A stretch of DNA of 64,000 nucleotides from Atopsyche davidsoni (lineage: Eukaryota; Arthropoda; Insecta; Trichoptera; Hydrobiosidae). Within the stretch, counting starts at the first letter, position 1. Every line of letters starts with the position of its first letter. The position numbers and the translations under genes are program-made. The stretch is from positions 501,001 to 565,000 of the forward strand of contig JAILWY010000007.1 in the NCBI GenBank assembly GCA_022113835.1. Direction: 5' to 3'. The notes under the pieces are model-generated. The model was not told the origin of the DNA and searched no databases. It was given only the letters and a program-made list of their open reading frames with translations. Below are positions 47,642-60,200 of the stretch, piece after piece.

Positions 47642-48532
47642 CTAAAATAGTTAAGATCGGTTAGTATTATAAGGTAAAGTTTTTGATGTACACTTCAACA
47701 TATCTCTGATTAATTCAATTTTTAATTTTAATACAAAGCACCTCGTCTCATAATTATTATTCTGTGTGCTTTCAACTCTTTAAAAAAATCTTCGAATCAA
47801 TTGAATCTCAAGAAATTTTGAAAAGATAAAAAATTATTTAATTTGTTTAGTTTGAGTCATAAATATTATATAACATTCAATACCCATATTTTGTGCACTA
47901 TAATCGAACTATTCAGAATATAGTTTGATATTTTGAAAGCTTTTGATACAGTAAATAAACTCAATGAAATGGTGCAATTAACCTATCATAACTTCTATGG
48001 CTCTTCTCATAGTACCTACTTGAAGACCCAAAGAGACCTACAATCAAATACCCAGATTCTTCACCGAAATGTTGAAGTACGACAAACATCCTGAGGGGCG
48101 GGGTTAAATACTATATATTCCTCCAGTTATTGAAAAATAAAGAAAATATTCAGTAATTATGGCAATTAGAAACTTGGGCAGACAGACAATGTTATTTAAG
48201 ATTTCAAATAACACAAGTTCCGTTTTCAATCAGGGAAAATATTTGGGTTATAATTTTGTTTACAACCTTTTTAGCTTAAATATTAATTTTGTTATAACGG
48301 CATGTAGATGACAAGTTAATTGTTTCATTAAGAATCGTCAATTAGTTTTATTTAAAACTATCTTTATCTCTTTGTGTCTTCGAGCTCGTGTTATCGAATT
48401 CAGTGCAGGGCGAGGAGCTCTCGCCTCCCCTCGTGTCTCCCGGAGTCTCGGAGCTCTCCGGGCAGGGCTGACTTCAGGACTTAGGGCTATTCACAACGCA
48501 GCTTGAGCGGGTCTCCGGCAAGGCGGGGGGCC
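47642..48532. other. Intergenic or intronic DNA
   Basis: Mostly AT-rich. A minus-strand open stretch near 48095-47970 starts MFVVLQHFGEESGYLIVG but has no supported splice context. A GC-rich patch begins at about 48380 and leads into the next exon candidate. Confidence 0.4.
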
Positions 48533-48663
48533 TCAGAAGAGGGGCTGAGCCCCGCTAGCCCTGGCCGACGCGCGCAGCTCCATGGGCGGGGGCGCGAGGG
48601 ACACTTGGCTGACCATGGTCCTGCTGTGGTTGTAGCTGTATCCGAGTTGCTCTTTCGATTTCT
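48533..48663 (-). CDS. Candidate C-terminal exon, unrecognised protein
   Basis: The minus strand has an acceptor TTTGTTGTAG (AG at 48665-48664), then 42 codons to TGA. The peptide begins KSKEQLGYSYNHSRTMVSQ and continues SLAPPPMELRASARASG. Its composition and GC content are coding-like and unlike the flanks. It would be the tail of a minus-strand gene whose other exons lie to the right. It may be an alternative end of the same gene as the 47477-47641 exon or a separate gene. A chance frame in a GC-rich island is the main alternative. Confidence 0.35.
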
Positions 48664-48930
48664 CTACAACAAAGTTCAAATCCTACTATATGAGACTGTA
48701 GAAAACACTTTTTATTGTGACACTGTGAATAAATAAACAGTCAAAATGACTTAACTCTTTGAGACCTGGAACTTAAAAACACTAAAAAAGACCACGGAGC
48801 ACAATTTTACATGAATAAGTAATTAGCAAAGTTTGATTTATTTTTACCAATATGATTTTTATATTAAAGTTGAATTGTCTCCTAGCTATTTGGCTACTTG
48901 TATTTATTGTTTAAATATGTATTAAGAAAT
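48664..48930. other. Intronic or intergenic DNA
   Basis: AT-rich, nothing recognised. Confidence 0.5.
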
Positions 48931-49078
48931 TCAATATTTTTGACAGAGTACTTAGTGGAATTCCATTTTAATATATATATATTTTTTTTTGACTTTGTTT
49001 GATAATGCCAACGTGAAAGGTTGGCGAAACCGGTCACAAATAAAAACGAACATGTGGAAAATCACTCAAGTATTTTAC
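48931..49078. repeat. Fold-back repeat, family A, half-copy
   Basis: The outer segment (TTGACAGAGTACTTAGTGG) is followed by the core GATAATGCCAACGTGAAAGG, TTGGCGAAACCGGTCAC, AAATAAAAACGAACATG and TGGAAAATCACTCAAG. The left inverted arm is missing. This copy best matches the sequence at the Cut8 splice acceptor. Confidence 0.8.
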
Positions 49079-50428
49079 TCAAACATATTTAAATATGTAT
49101 TATAACAAATCCAATCAAGCTGTCGTGGATTAACTTTATGTTCGTAGAGAATTTCTAAATAAGTTCCGCTGCTTGAATGTCCATTTTTGGAGATCCCTAA
49201 AATCTATAGCTCATGCAGAACTGCGTTATTTTTTGTAAATATGTTAGGTATTCTAAGTGCGTTCAACAAGTGAAATTGAAAAAGAAAAACCTCGAAAGGC
49301 GATCTGCTTCGAAAATTTGTAGTCCCAAAACAAAGAAGTACTCCACAGAGGTCTTGTGTACATGTATATATGTGTGTGTATATATATATATATATTTTTT
49401 TATATAGTAACATTTCGTGTATCGGAACAACTGACGCTGATCGCATTTTTAAAATATTTATTTGCATAGATTTATATATAACTCAACGAACGTCCTTGCA
49501 TTTCATGCAATAGCGTGCATCTAATATCCCAGTCTTGAGAGTTGCGGCCTCACTCGACTCAATTCATTCTTCACGCCTCGCCTCACAATCAACTGACAAA
49601 ATAGTCCCGCAATGGATTGCGGATGGAGATATTCCAGCCAAGTGAGTTCCTGGAGCCAGTCAGCTGAGGGTTTCTTGAGATCGATGGCGGCGTGACTTCA
49701 TGCGGGAAATACAATTTTACTCTCGCCTTGTCGAACCGATAAGGCATGCATTTATCACTTCACAATGCTGCGGGAATATCGCGAGGAAGGCGGAAATGGT
49801 TTTTTTAAAATGGCTGACCCGCTAAAGCTTCGGCTTCGGTGTTGCCGGCTCCCCGAAGAATGAGGCTATCGAGGCTCGCCTCTTCACTAAACTTCTTAAG
49901 TAATTTTTTAATTGTGGCGTTTTAATCGACTGTGACCGGAGAGCCGGTTGTTTTCTCATAACTAAGTTCTGAAAAATCGATGAAATACGTCCCCCATATT
50001 GCTTCACAGGCTATTCCGTCGATGTGCTTTGTATTATTCAAGTCGATTTTTTGTAATACAATATATATTTATTAGGTTCTCAATCTGGCATAAAATGTCA
50101 AACAACGATAAAATTTTGGACGCATTCTTTTCTGAATTGCAATATTTCACAATAAACAGTTGTTAATCTTTTAAATATGTATTTTTTTGTTTAATTTTTT
50201 GCAATTTGACGTTATATAAATCGAAACGATACTGAGTAAAATGTAAATGTTTATTCTTTTGAATTGATAGCTGGCTCTATAATTTATTGTTCGAATAGCT
50301 ATACATTGACGCTTCGTTCGATATTCAAATAAATAAAAGGCCCTGGAGTGAGCGAGATGCAAATATAGATACAAATGGCCGAAAACAGCGGAACCATCGC
50401 TCTCCCGTTTCGGCCTTATTGCTCATTA
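49079..50428. other. Intergenic DNA with GC-elevated island
   Basis: A TA microsatellite lies at about 49372-49396. A GC-elevated island at 49500-50010 has no supported exon. Confidence 0.5.
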
Positions 50429-50436
50429 TTGTATAC

Positions 50437-51069
50437 CAGAGGTTCTCAACCTTTTATTGACCACCGCCCCCTTGACAAGAAAAAAAATTCAAAACGCCCC
50501 CTTTGACATAATAGTTATAATTATACCAATTTTATTTCTGTATATTATTTATTAACACATTGTTTGCGGGTCGCATGTTAAGTCGTTTTTGGTCGACTAG
50601 TACTAGAGCGCGGGTCGCATATAAATATGTTTGCGCGAAATGTCACGAAAAACAACCGCCCCACGCACAGTTCCAGGCCTGCATACAATTTGTTAAATTA
50701 TATCTATTTATATTTTTATATCTATTTATATCTATTAGTATTTTGTTTTGCTGAACTAACAAATACCCGATACCCTTTTTGGACACACTGTGGTTGTTTA
50801 TTTGCGGCATCTAAAGCGATATCTGTGCAGGCTTTAATTAAAGCTAATAAATATTATTGAAAAACATTCTAGATCTCTTTACTGTTAATTATGAAACTAG
50901 GTTGGTTGGTTGAGATTTTAACAGTTGAAATTTAGGCCATAATACTACGATTTTTTCGCCCCCCATGAACCTCAAAAACGCCCCCCATTTTCTCTTGGAC
51001 TCGCCACCGCCCCCTTGGAAAGCTCCAGCGCCCACAGGGGGGCGGTACCGCCCCCGTTGAGAACCTATG
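50437..51069. mobile_element. Non-autonomous hAT element with perfect 8-bp TSD
   Basis: Terminal repeats start CAGAGGTTCTCAACC and end GTTGAGAACCTATG, the classic hAT terminal form. TTGTATAC is duplicated exactly on both sides (50429-50436 and 51070-51077), the 8-bp target duplication of this superfamily. Subterminal CGCCCCC motifs repeat near both ends. The 633-bp interior lacks a transposase, so it needs one in trans. The intact duplication suggests fairly recent insertion. Confidence 0.93.
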
Positions 51070-51077
51070 TTGTATAC

Positions 51078-51300
51078 GATACTAAATATAAATAATGTTG
51101 CCATGATTAATTTGGAGACTTAGCCATTTTATCCGGAATGCTGGAGATTATTTATGATCTCTGTAAACTTTTTGCTTGTGTTTATTCCTGCGTCCTTATG
51201 AATCGTATCCGGGAAATTGTGCTGCTATTATCTACTTGTATTGAATGAACATTTCAATGAAAATATATCTTATGAAAATTGAAATGAGTAATCAACATTT
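51078..51300. other. AT-rich spacer
   Basis: Nothing recognised. Confidence 0.5.
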
Positions 51301-51530
51301 ATGACAGAGAGTACTTGGTGAAGTTCCATTTTAATATTTTAAATAAAAAAATACTTAACCAATAAAATAAGTATTATTATTTATTTAAAAAATATAAAAA
51401 CCAAGATACTTATCATTTTCAATAAATAAACTATTCAGAGTTATTATTAAGTATTAGAAATTCAATATTTTTGACAGAGAGTACTTGGTGGAATTTCATT
51501 TTTAAATTTTTTTTTTTTTTTTTTAATGAT
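51301..51530. repeat. Family A outer-segment fragments (two)
   Basis: GACAGAGAGTACTTGGTG followed by an A+T-rich tail occurs at 51303 and again within 51473-51490, both in the same orientation. These match the outer ends of family A copies. The core palindrome is absent, so they are solo ends or truncated copies. The second ends in a T-rich tract. Confidence 0.65.
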
Positions 51531-53924
51531 TTTTATATGTATAAAATAAAATATTTTTAAGTATTACTCATAAAGTATAAAACCATCGGATCACTACTTG
51601 AAAAAAAAAGCATTATAAAATATATACAAATAGAGTAAATTATATTTTAAAATTAACAATATCAACGTAAAAAAATTATGTATTGAAAATGATAAACTAC
51701 GGGATAAAAGCTGTCTGTGAACTTTTTTTTTTGAATTATTCATTAACTTATTAAGGCATTATTTCTAACCTGATGTCGAGGATAAAGACTAAAAATAAGA
51801 CAAGATTCGACATCGCCTCATTTCTGAAAGCAAGCAAAACGGGTTGAGGCCCAATATTTAGTAAAATGACGCAGCTGGTCGCGATTCTCTCGAATAAGAC
51901 ATTCGACACAAGAAAAACAGGAAGCTTATAATCTAAATATAAAATATAATATTATTTTTAATTACAAATCGTATTTATAATTATCCCGCTATTTTGTAAG
52001 CCCCCGAAGCGAGTTGGAATATAATTTTCATGGCAATGAAATTTTTCATTAGCTGCGCGGGGAAGATTATGAAAAATCAACAGAAAATACTTCCGAGGAT
52101 TATATTTTACTACTGCGAGGTCGTCAGAAAGAAAACACAGATTTGCTAAATTTCCACTTAATAAACTTTTATGCTGAAGTTCGTTATACTAATAAGAGCA
52201 GTAAAACCTAAATCAAATATGCATTAATATATATTTATGCCAATAAATAATATATGTTTAGTACATAATAAACTGGTAAAATAAGCGATTTTTTTTCTTG
52301 TCTGCAGCTGTTTTAACATTAGTGGCTTTTAAGAAAACTGAACGTGCCAAGAATACGTGTAATATGTTCCAAGTTAGTTGCAATTCATCAAGTCGTGACC
52401 TATTTACTCGGTTGAAATTGAATATTCAATACATCAACGTTAAACGACTATACTGGCATATTTTATACCTTTTATCTTGACTGATTATTCCTCAAAACCT
52501 ATCAATATTTAAACAAATGAAATTTTTAAATCTTACCGGAAAACTGGGATCTCTTATATCCTAATTTTACACAATCTAAGCCTCTGACAAGGTTCAAAAC
52601 TTATTTAATATAATTTTAGCCTCACTGAGCCTTCTTCTAAGCTACTAGCTCATTTTTTAACAATCCCCGTACTCGGAGGCGCTGGAAGCCCGTCATCAAG
52701 TAGCGGACAGAAAACGACCGTTTCCACACTGAATTGTAAAAACACCGTGAATGTCCTTGACTCCACGAGACTGAAGGGGGTGTAATAAGATTCACGTATA
52801 CGGAAAATTGCGACATGGTCAAACGATAAAATCTTCGCTCCGTGATGAAACCTGACAGCGGCTCTCGGGCCGGGAAGCGCCGATATATGGAGGGCCATAA
52901 ATTATTTATCAACAAAGAAAACAGGCTCGAGTTATTAATTTGTTTCGGCTCGCTCGATTAATTTCAACTCGATAGACTTAACAGAGATATCCGCCTGTAG
53001 GTTGATAAGTCCGCAGCTCGGAGGAGGCTCTGTTTTAGTTGAATATTAGTTTTGTTTGCGAAACAAAATCCCATGAATTAGTTTGTACGCCGGACTTTAG
53101 TTTGTACGCAAATAACGCAAAGCTTAATTTAAACTTTATAATTGTTGCCACTTAAGAAAAGTCGACGCAAGCAAATGACAATTCAAACCTAAGTTTTCAA
53201 GTCAACTACATGATAAATCGTAAGAAATATCAAAATGAATCACACTAGCACATAGCGAAACAACTTCCTCTTTTCGGAACTGATAAATTATAAAGATATT
53301 CTGCACCCACAATTGTGAACTTTAAAGAATCATGTTATGCTTGAAAGATAAAAAAATAAAAAAGCACTCAATGTGAACGTCTGAATCGTGATATACATCA
53401 ACTACACGAGAAAGGCGAAGACGGCGTTTAGGAGTAAGTGGTGTTTTCAGGTCACCTTTGAATATGAATATGCCTGCATAAATATTTAAAAACCCCGGCG
53501 AGGCCCAAGGGCGGAAGCGTCATCGTCAACAACGTTTGACCCACTTCCGGCAGAGTGACGTCTCATGCATTATTCACTAAGCGACGCAAAGAATCCATCC
53601 GCAGCCTCGGCTGGCCTGCTCGGGACCCTCTCCGGGTCCTTCATCCAGCACTCCCCGCAGTTGACTCGAGGGCATCGACGACACCTGGAAAATTGTATAT
53701 CCAATATCCAAGCGAAACGATATCATATTCAAAAATAGTCGTTTTAAAATGCTACCCTACGAAGTCATCATCTATTTCTCCAGAGTAGATAAAATTATTT
53801 TTATTTTTTATATCATTCATCGTAATACCTTTGATACAACAGTGATTGTACAAACACAATGAAATAAATATATTTTGGAGAAACAACTAGAAAGAACGGT
53901 TTTTAAATATAAAATCGCATAATC
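51531..53924. other. Intergenic DNA with GC-elevated islands
   Basis: Islands at about 52630-53100 and 53400-53700 stand out from AT-rich flanks. Overlapping open frames exist on both strands, but none is recognisable or splice-supported. Confidence 0.45.
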
Positions 53925-54385
53925 GAATTTAACCAATCGAAAAAAACTAAATGCAAAAAGTTTGATACATCCCTTCTTCCGAATAAAATATATTTTTATT
54001 TCTTCTAAATTTACTATTAATATGATAAATATGTGTTTTTCCGATTGAAGTGTAGGAATTTGGAGATTCAACTGGTCCATTTTACAAGAGTCCTAAACAT
54101 TTAAAAGTTTTTTTTTCAATTGAAATTAAAAGATTAAATATAAACCATGTGCGTCTTATTATTTTAAAAATTAAAAAAAAAAAATCTTTAACAAACTTTG
54201 GTTTTGAAAAGTCGTCATTTTATCCAATTTTTCAACATCTTCAAGATTTTATTTTACCCTGAAAATGGACGTTAATTAAATAATAAAAAATAGGTAAATA
54301 TAATTTATAGTTTTTTCAATATTCTGTAAAAAAATCAACTTTCGATATAGCAAAATAAAGTGACAATTAAATTAATTAAATCTCG
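53925..54385 (-). repeat. Dispersed repeat, family C, copy 3
   Basis: It matches the body of 20213-20690 in the same orientation, including the TGATAAATATGTGTTTTTCC block and GTCGTCATTTTATCC. It keeps two body segments missing from copy 2 but present in copy 1 (around TTGGTTTTGAAAAGTCG and TTTTACCCTGAAAATGGAC). It stops before the GC-rich terminal hairpin. Confidence 0.75.
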
Positions 54386-57282
54386 TTGTATCATAGAAAA
54401 ACTGATCTCGAAATGAAACTACGGCCTAGTGACATATTTCACCGGATTTTCGGTGTTCGAACTGCCTCCGTGTCGGCGCAACCTGAGGACGAGTTGACAA
54501 CAAAGAGGAGCCAAATTGAAAGGAAAACCATCAATCATAGTTGCCGTGAAGTTGTCGCTTTGAATGTGAAAAAAATGGCCGACTAATGACGCGTCGCGAT
54601 AAGGAGCGCCATTGTGCCCGGACCCGCGACTGAGGCTGGCCAGATAAGACAGGCGGGGCTGAGCTCTATTCCCGCTAATGATGACGCGGTTTTTTCGCAC
54701 CTGATTTCTAAAAAAACACGAAAAAACGTTTTAGTGTTTTCTTTGTGAACTGTCTTATTACGATATACATTTAATTTTTTTGTAATTAAACGTTTTCGTT
54801 CAAGGTGACATTTTTGAAGTCTTGAAAATTGACTTATAAAGTTGGAGCTTCAGAAGTCCCCGGAGTGTCACCGGGAAAGTGGAAGTGAATCCAAGTAACG
54901 TTTACGTTCTTGTGAGCGAATTTCTGTTAAAGTGGTATTGCAGTGGAATGCAACACCACCTCAGCACCCTCTCAGCACCAGCATCTCTTGCACCGTGCTG
55001 GACCTCGAGTCGCAGTCGCGAGGCCGGTCATTAAGAAAATACGAAAACTTAATATTCAAAAAGTTTTCTTCTTTAACATTGACTTGTTTAATACGGAAAA
55101 CGAATACTATATTTTTATATATTATGTAACCAATTTATTTTTTAACACTAAAAAACATATACGCAATAAATTAAGATAAAGTATGTATCTAAGTCGTGTG
55201 AATAAAATTATTTAATTTATTTAAAATTCCGAGCATTAAAAAATAAATACCATTTAATAATTATAAATTTTTGATAATAATTTGTTGTAATAATAATTAA
55301 AAAAAAATCCACAAGTTTTTTTTTTTGATAATGGTGCTTTCGAGACCACATCATGAATAGTTTTCAACATTTATTCTGAAATTTTGAAAATAACTTCATA
55401 AATCCTCTGATAATTTTTTCGATATGAAGATCGCAATATTGCATGCATAGTGCTATATGCTAACGCCTTTAATTCAGAAGTGCAATGTACTGTATAATGG
55501 ATTAATTCAAAATGGCCGTCGCTCTTCACGTACAGAGCGACGCACTAAACTGCAAGAAGAAAAGGAAACACGGCGGATAGACCCATCCATCTCCGCCACC
55601 GGACGGAGGCTGTGGCTCTGCATGAGATGATTCGGCAACGACGGGTTTGCATACGAAGCTCAGTCTTGTTGCTCGGCATTCGCCGAAATTACTACCCCAT
55701 CACAAAAAGGGTAAGTTTCACTGTGGACGTGAAAGCAATTTTAAGATTCAGGATTCATTAATCTCCTCGCTGTGCAAACTGGAGATCAGCAGCAAGCATA
55801 GCAAAACGTATTAGATAGATGTCATTTAGAAATAAAACAATTCAAATTTACGCTACACATTGCAGGTTATTGAAGTTGCAATTAGGATAGTGAAACTAAT
55901 GTTTACTAGTATTCTCTTTGTGATCACGTAAAATCACGCTCCCAACATTTATCCAAATTTATAAATTAATATAAGTTAGCAATAAACCTAAGTTTTTCAC
56001 ACGATTTGTATACAAAAAACTACTGGGAGTTTTAGGAGTAGAAACTGTGCAAATGGTTGATTCTGCTTATTTTTTAAATCAAATTTCTAAATGTTTTTAT
56101 TAAACTAATCCACAATTTTCCAACTGATTAACGATTTGTGTGTTCTTTCACATAAATGCAATAACTTTTCTGTCTATTCAGAATTTAAAATAATACAAAT
56201 TATGTATTAAATAAATATTAACATACAAGTTGATATTGTGTTAATTAATCAATTCACTTTTAAAAAATCTGGCAGATGTAAACAGTGAATAAGTGCGTTA
56301 GTACGCGACCGTTTATGACAGCGTCAACGGCAGAAAGGACTCAGCTCTTCGGACTGACTATCAAAAATTAACGTGGGAAAACCCTCGAGAAAATATACTA
56401 TATATATATATATATATATATGTATATGTGCCACAAGTTTTTATTATTGCTCCGTGGAATATTAAAGCGTACAAATTAAGGGTAGGCTTCGAGGATGGAG
56501 AGAAGAGGGTGCGTGTTCTCTGAGAGGCTGTCCCGGGTCTCGGGTGAGGTTGACGACCGTACAAAAGCATTTCCGGTTTCAAGTTTGAAAGTGAGCGGCA
56601 ACTATGTGCTTTAATATTGAAGATTAATTGCTAAGATAATTTGGGGAAGTTTTTACAGGCGATAAGAGTTGGTTATTGTTTTGAATAATCAAAGTTTAAC
56701 ATCGTTTTTGGATACGATGGCAACTTTGTTGTTTGTTGCTTGAAAGATAATATTTAAACAATATAAATGCAGAGTACTATGACCATTACTAAAATCATGA
56801 TATCAATAAAAAATATGTATTGGACATTAAGCGAAAAATTAAAGTATTTAAAAAAAAGGAACAATCGCAAATTATAAAAATTCACAAGTTCTTTCAAGTA
56901 AATTAACCATTGGCATCTTTAAAAGATTAAAAAAATAATAGTTTTATAATATAATTTAAAATAGTTGATTTCAGTTTAATAGGTTGACAGTGCCCTTAAA
57001 GGTGATAGTTTGCAAAAAATATATGAACTTTTGAGGCATATTTGGAGCTCATTCGTAGTATATTTAAAAAATTTACATCTTATCGATAATTTAATTAAAA
57101 TTTGATGCGGCTCAACACCCAAAAAAAACCGCATTGAAAATGTCCACTACCAGTAAAAACTACAAGCTCTTAAATAAAATGGTTTTTGTTTGGTTAATAT
57201 CCCAGGACTACCCAAAAAAACAGTAAACAAGCCTTGAGCAAAAAATAATTGATAGTCCTAACGAGGGGCTGTTGCCTCTCTT
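54386..57282. other. Intergenic DNA with GC-elevated islands
   Basis: Islands lie at 54400-54720 and 55500-55760. The latter contains, on the plus strand, an ATG at 55627 reading 28 codons to a consensus donor (AAAAAGG, then GTAAGT at 55711). That could be a first exon or a chance match, and nothing downstream completes it. A TA microsatellite lies at 56397-56421. Confidence 0.4.
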
Positions 57283-60200
57283 ATACAGGGGGGCGCTTAA
57301 TGAATTATGCGATAGATTACGTCGTGCGGCCTACAATGAGTGCCGACGCACCCTGTATCCATAATTCCTCATCGTGCCGAGCCATCAATCACCGGAGACG
57401 CTGGAGCGGTGCTGAGATTTGAGTGGATGAAATTTTAAACCACTCTGTATATAAAAAAAATAAGAAAATATTTGAAAAAAAATTTTTTTGTAATACAGTG
57501 GGATTTTCGCACTTTTGTAGCAGATTAATTGAAAATATTTTATATCCAGTAGATATACATTATTAATTTAACAAAATATATATGAAATAGTGCTTGGACA
57601 AATATTCAGTTATTACTGATTATATAATCAGAAGATTATTGAATATTTTAAGGAAAAAAGTTCGAATCCCACTTTTGTGTCCACATGAATATATTTTTTT
57701 CATTATCAGTGACAAAATTTTTGATGATAGTTCTAATCCAATCCTTTGAAAAAAATAGTAATTTCTTCGCTTTACCTGTTATTTCAATAAATAGACCAGG
57801 TTTAATAAATTTTCGCTGAAAGTTTATGCCATCAATTAGATTTACCCTTCTCCCTGTAACCTGATAATAAATCAAACCTTTTGGTTCAATTCCCTTTCGG
57901 TAGAGCGGGATAACACGTCATACCATCGCCCCCCCCCCGAGATAGAAGTAGAATCCATAATTTATTGCTCTACCTTAGTTACTCTGAGATGTAAGAAAAC
58001 TTCTAGTATTTTTTAAGGTTACTCTATCAGCGGGAGACATCCAGCTCAGGTAGTTTGAAGGCAAGTAAGTAAGTTGTTCGTAGCGACTGGAGCGTTTTGA
58101 AGCGATTAGAGACAATTTCAGCAGTTGCCTTTAATATTTCAACTCAAGATCAGATTGTCTTCTCGAAATAAGACGAAGAAAAAGTTAACCTGTGCTAATA
58201 AGAATCTGCAAGGCACGAAGCAGGTAAAAAAAAAAACAGTTGTAACCAAACAAAGGCAACAAAAGCTACATCTAGATTGACACCTCTCCAGCTTTGTCTA
58301 TGTTGTATAAAGAAAAATTTAAGTTAACCTGTTTTAGAAAGCGTTTATTTCCTCAAGGTTTATATAAATAAATTTTGATTGGTAAAATTGAACAAAAACT
58401 TATAGCTATACCTAAGCTCAAGTCCGGTACTACTATGTGCTCATCATTGAACCGAGAGCAAAAGACGTGGAAAAAGTTGAATTGCTAATAATTTACATAA
58501 ATTTATTCGTTTAATTGAGAGTCTTGTGTATTCACTGTGTAAGAAGCAGGAGGTGAGGCATTTAGACATTTCGGTGACTAAAATAAAAGGAAGTGTTGGG
58601 AGTCTCTGGATGTATCGCCAACATTAATAAGTTTTCCTCTTTTTGGGTAAATTGAGACAAGTCAGTTACTTAGTGCATGAAGTACCGGAGCTCGGGGGCT
58701 TTGGAAAATGGGAATGCTTTTATTGTGAGAAAAACTGAAAAATCTTTACCATTTACAATACTTACCACGCAAACTTCTTGTGCGTTTCAGACTAAAATGC
58801 TTTAAAGACTGTTTTGGGACAATAAACTGAGAAAAACGTTACAGGTTAATTATATTTTTAAATTTGATATAAATCGATTTTCACTGTTGCATTTTACTAA
58901 TTATTGTTTTTGCAAAATGTAATTATTTACCATATCCTTATAATTTAATAAATAATTAAAAACTATCATGGATGGTATGTACTTAATTAAACTATTAAAA
59001 AAAAAATTAAAAATTAAAAAATTAACTTATAAAATATAAATTACTAAAAAATGTTTTAACAATGTACAAAAAACAGAATACTTGTTAGGTCTGAATTTTT
59101 TTCAGCCTCAACTTATTTTTCTGCAATCAAATGTATTCTAATAATATTTTTATGGAATTCGAGCCTTTGTAGTTTTATTTTCCAGTAAAAAGAATTATAA
59201 TTTTACATTTGAATTACACCGAAAGTTTATTTGCTTCAATTTTCCTTATTATTCTGGGTCAAATAAATTTAAAACTATCTTCTCTATGGTATAATTTATA
59301 ACCCGAGATTTTCTAAGAAAGATAATTGTGTAACTGCTGTAGAGAAATGGTCATTCTTGCAACTTATATAATAGTTCGGAATCTTTTCGAGATCGAAATT
59401 TAATCTTGCTGATAATGTTAAAGATTTAAAAAATATATATATTAAACTTAATTTATTTAAATTTATACTAGCGTGTTATAAAATGAATAATTATCAAGCG
59501 ACACGTATATTTCAGATGTTATAACCGAATTTGACAAAATACTATGTATATATTTCTGAAAAATCAATGTTTCAAATACCGTTAATGTACAAATACATTC
59601 AAATATAAATTCTGTATATATTTACAAATGATGTGAAACTTTTCCTTTTTGTTAATTTGGGTAAGTCAAAAGGATAAATCATCGTCTAATTAGTGATTAT
59701 AATGACACATATTATTACAAAATTAAATGTATAATACGCATTTTAAAATCATTATAATTGCTTAAAATTATTATCTTTTATTTATATTCGAAAATGATTA
59801 TTTCACTTGTGTGAACTGAGATAATTAAACTAAAATAAATATGTACTCGGCTCTATCAGAGATGCGAGTCAATAAAGAAGAAAGGCTTTCGAAAGCGATT
59901 AGTCAATTTAAGTAATGTCCTGTGTGATGTATCTCCTCTGAATAGAAACATCACACAAAAAATGAATAAAAATAAGCTTTTTAGCATGTATAAGCGTTTT
60001 TTCAATACATTCATGACTGGAATTATTTTGACACAAAAACATACATTATTATTTTTGTTTACTATTTAACTCATGTTAATAGTAAACAAGTATTCTATGG
60101 TAATATTTTTTCCATCCAAATAAAAAAAAACACTTTATACGCTATAATAAAAAAAAAACGCTTAAGTAAATTTCCCCCAGTGCATTCGTTCTCCGATAGT

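Noticed and set aside
57283..57358. ATACAGGG..CCCTGTAT inverted repeat as a small transposon
   Set aside because: Only 8 bp pair exactly, with no target duplication; too weak to call.
57596..57682. tRNA-like sequence (GGACA..TGTCC ends, GTTCGAATCCC box)
   Set aside because: The T-arm does not pair properly and box A is absent. The central stem is a simple palindrome. It is at best a relic.
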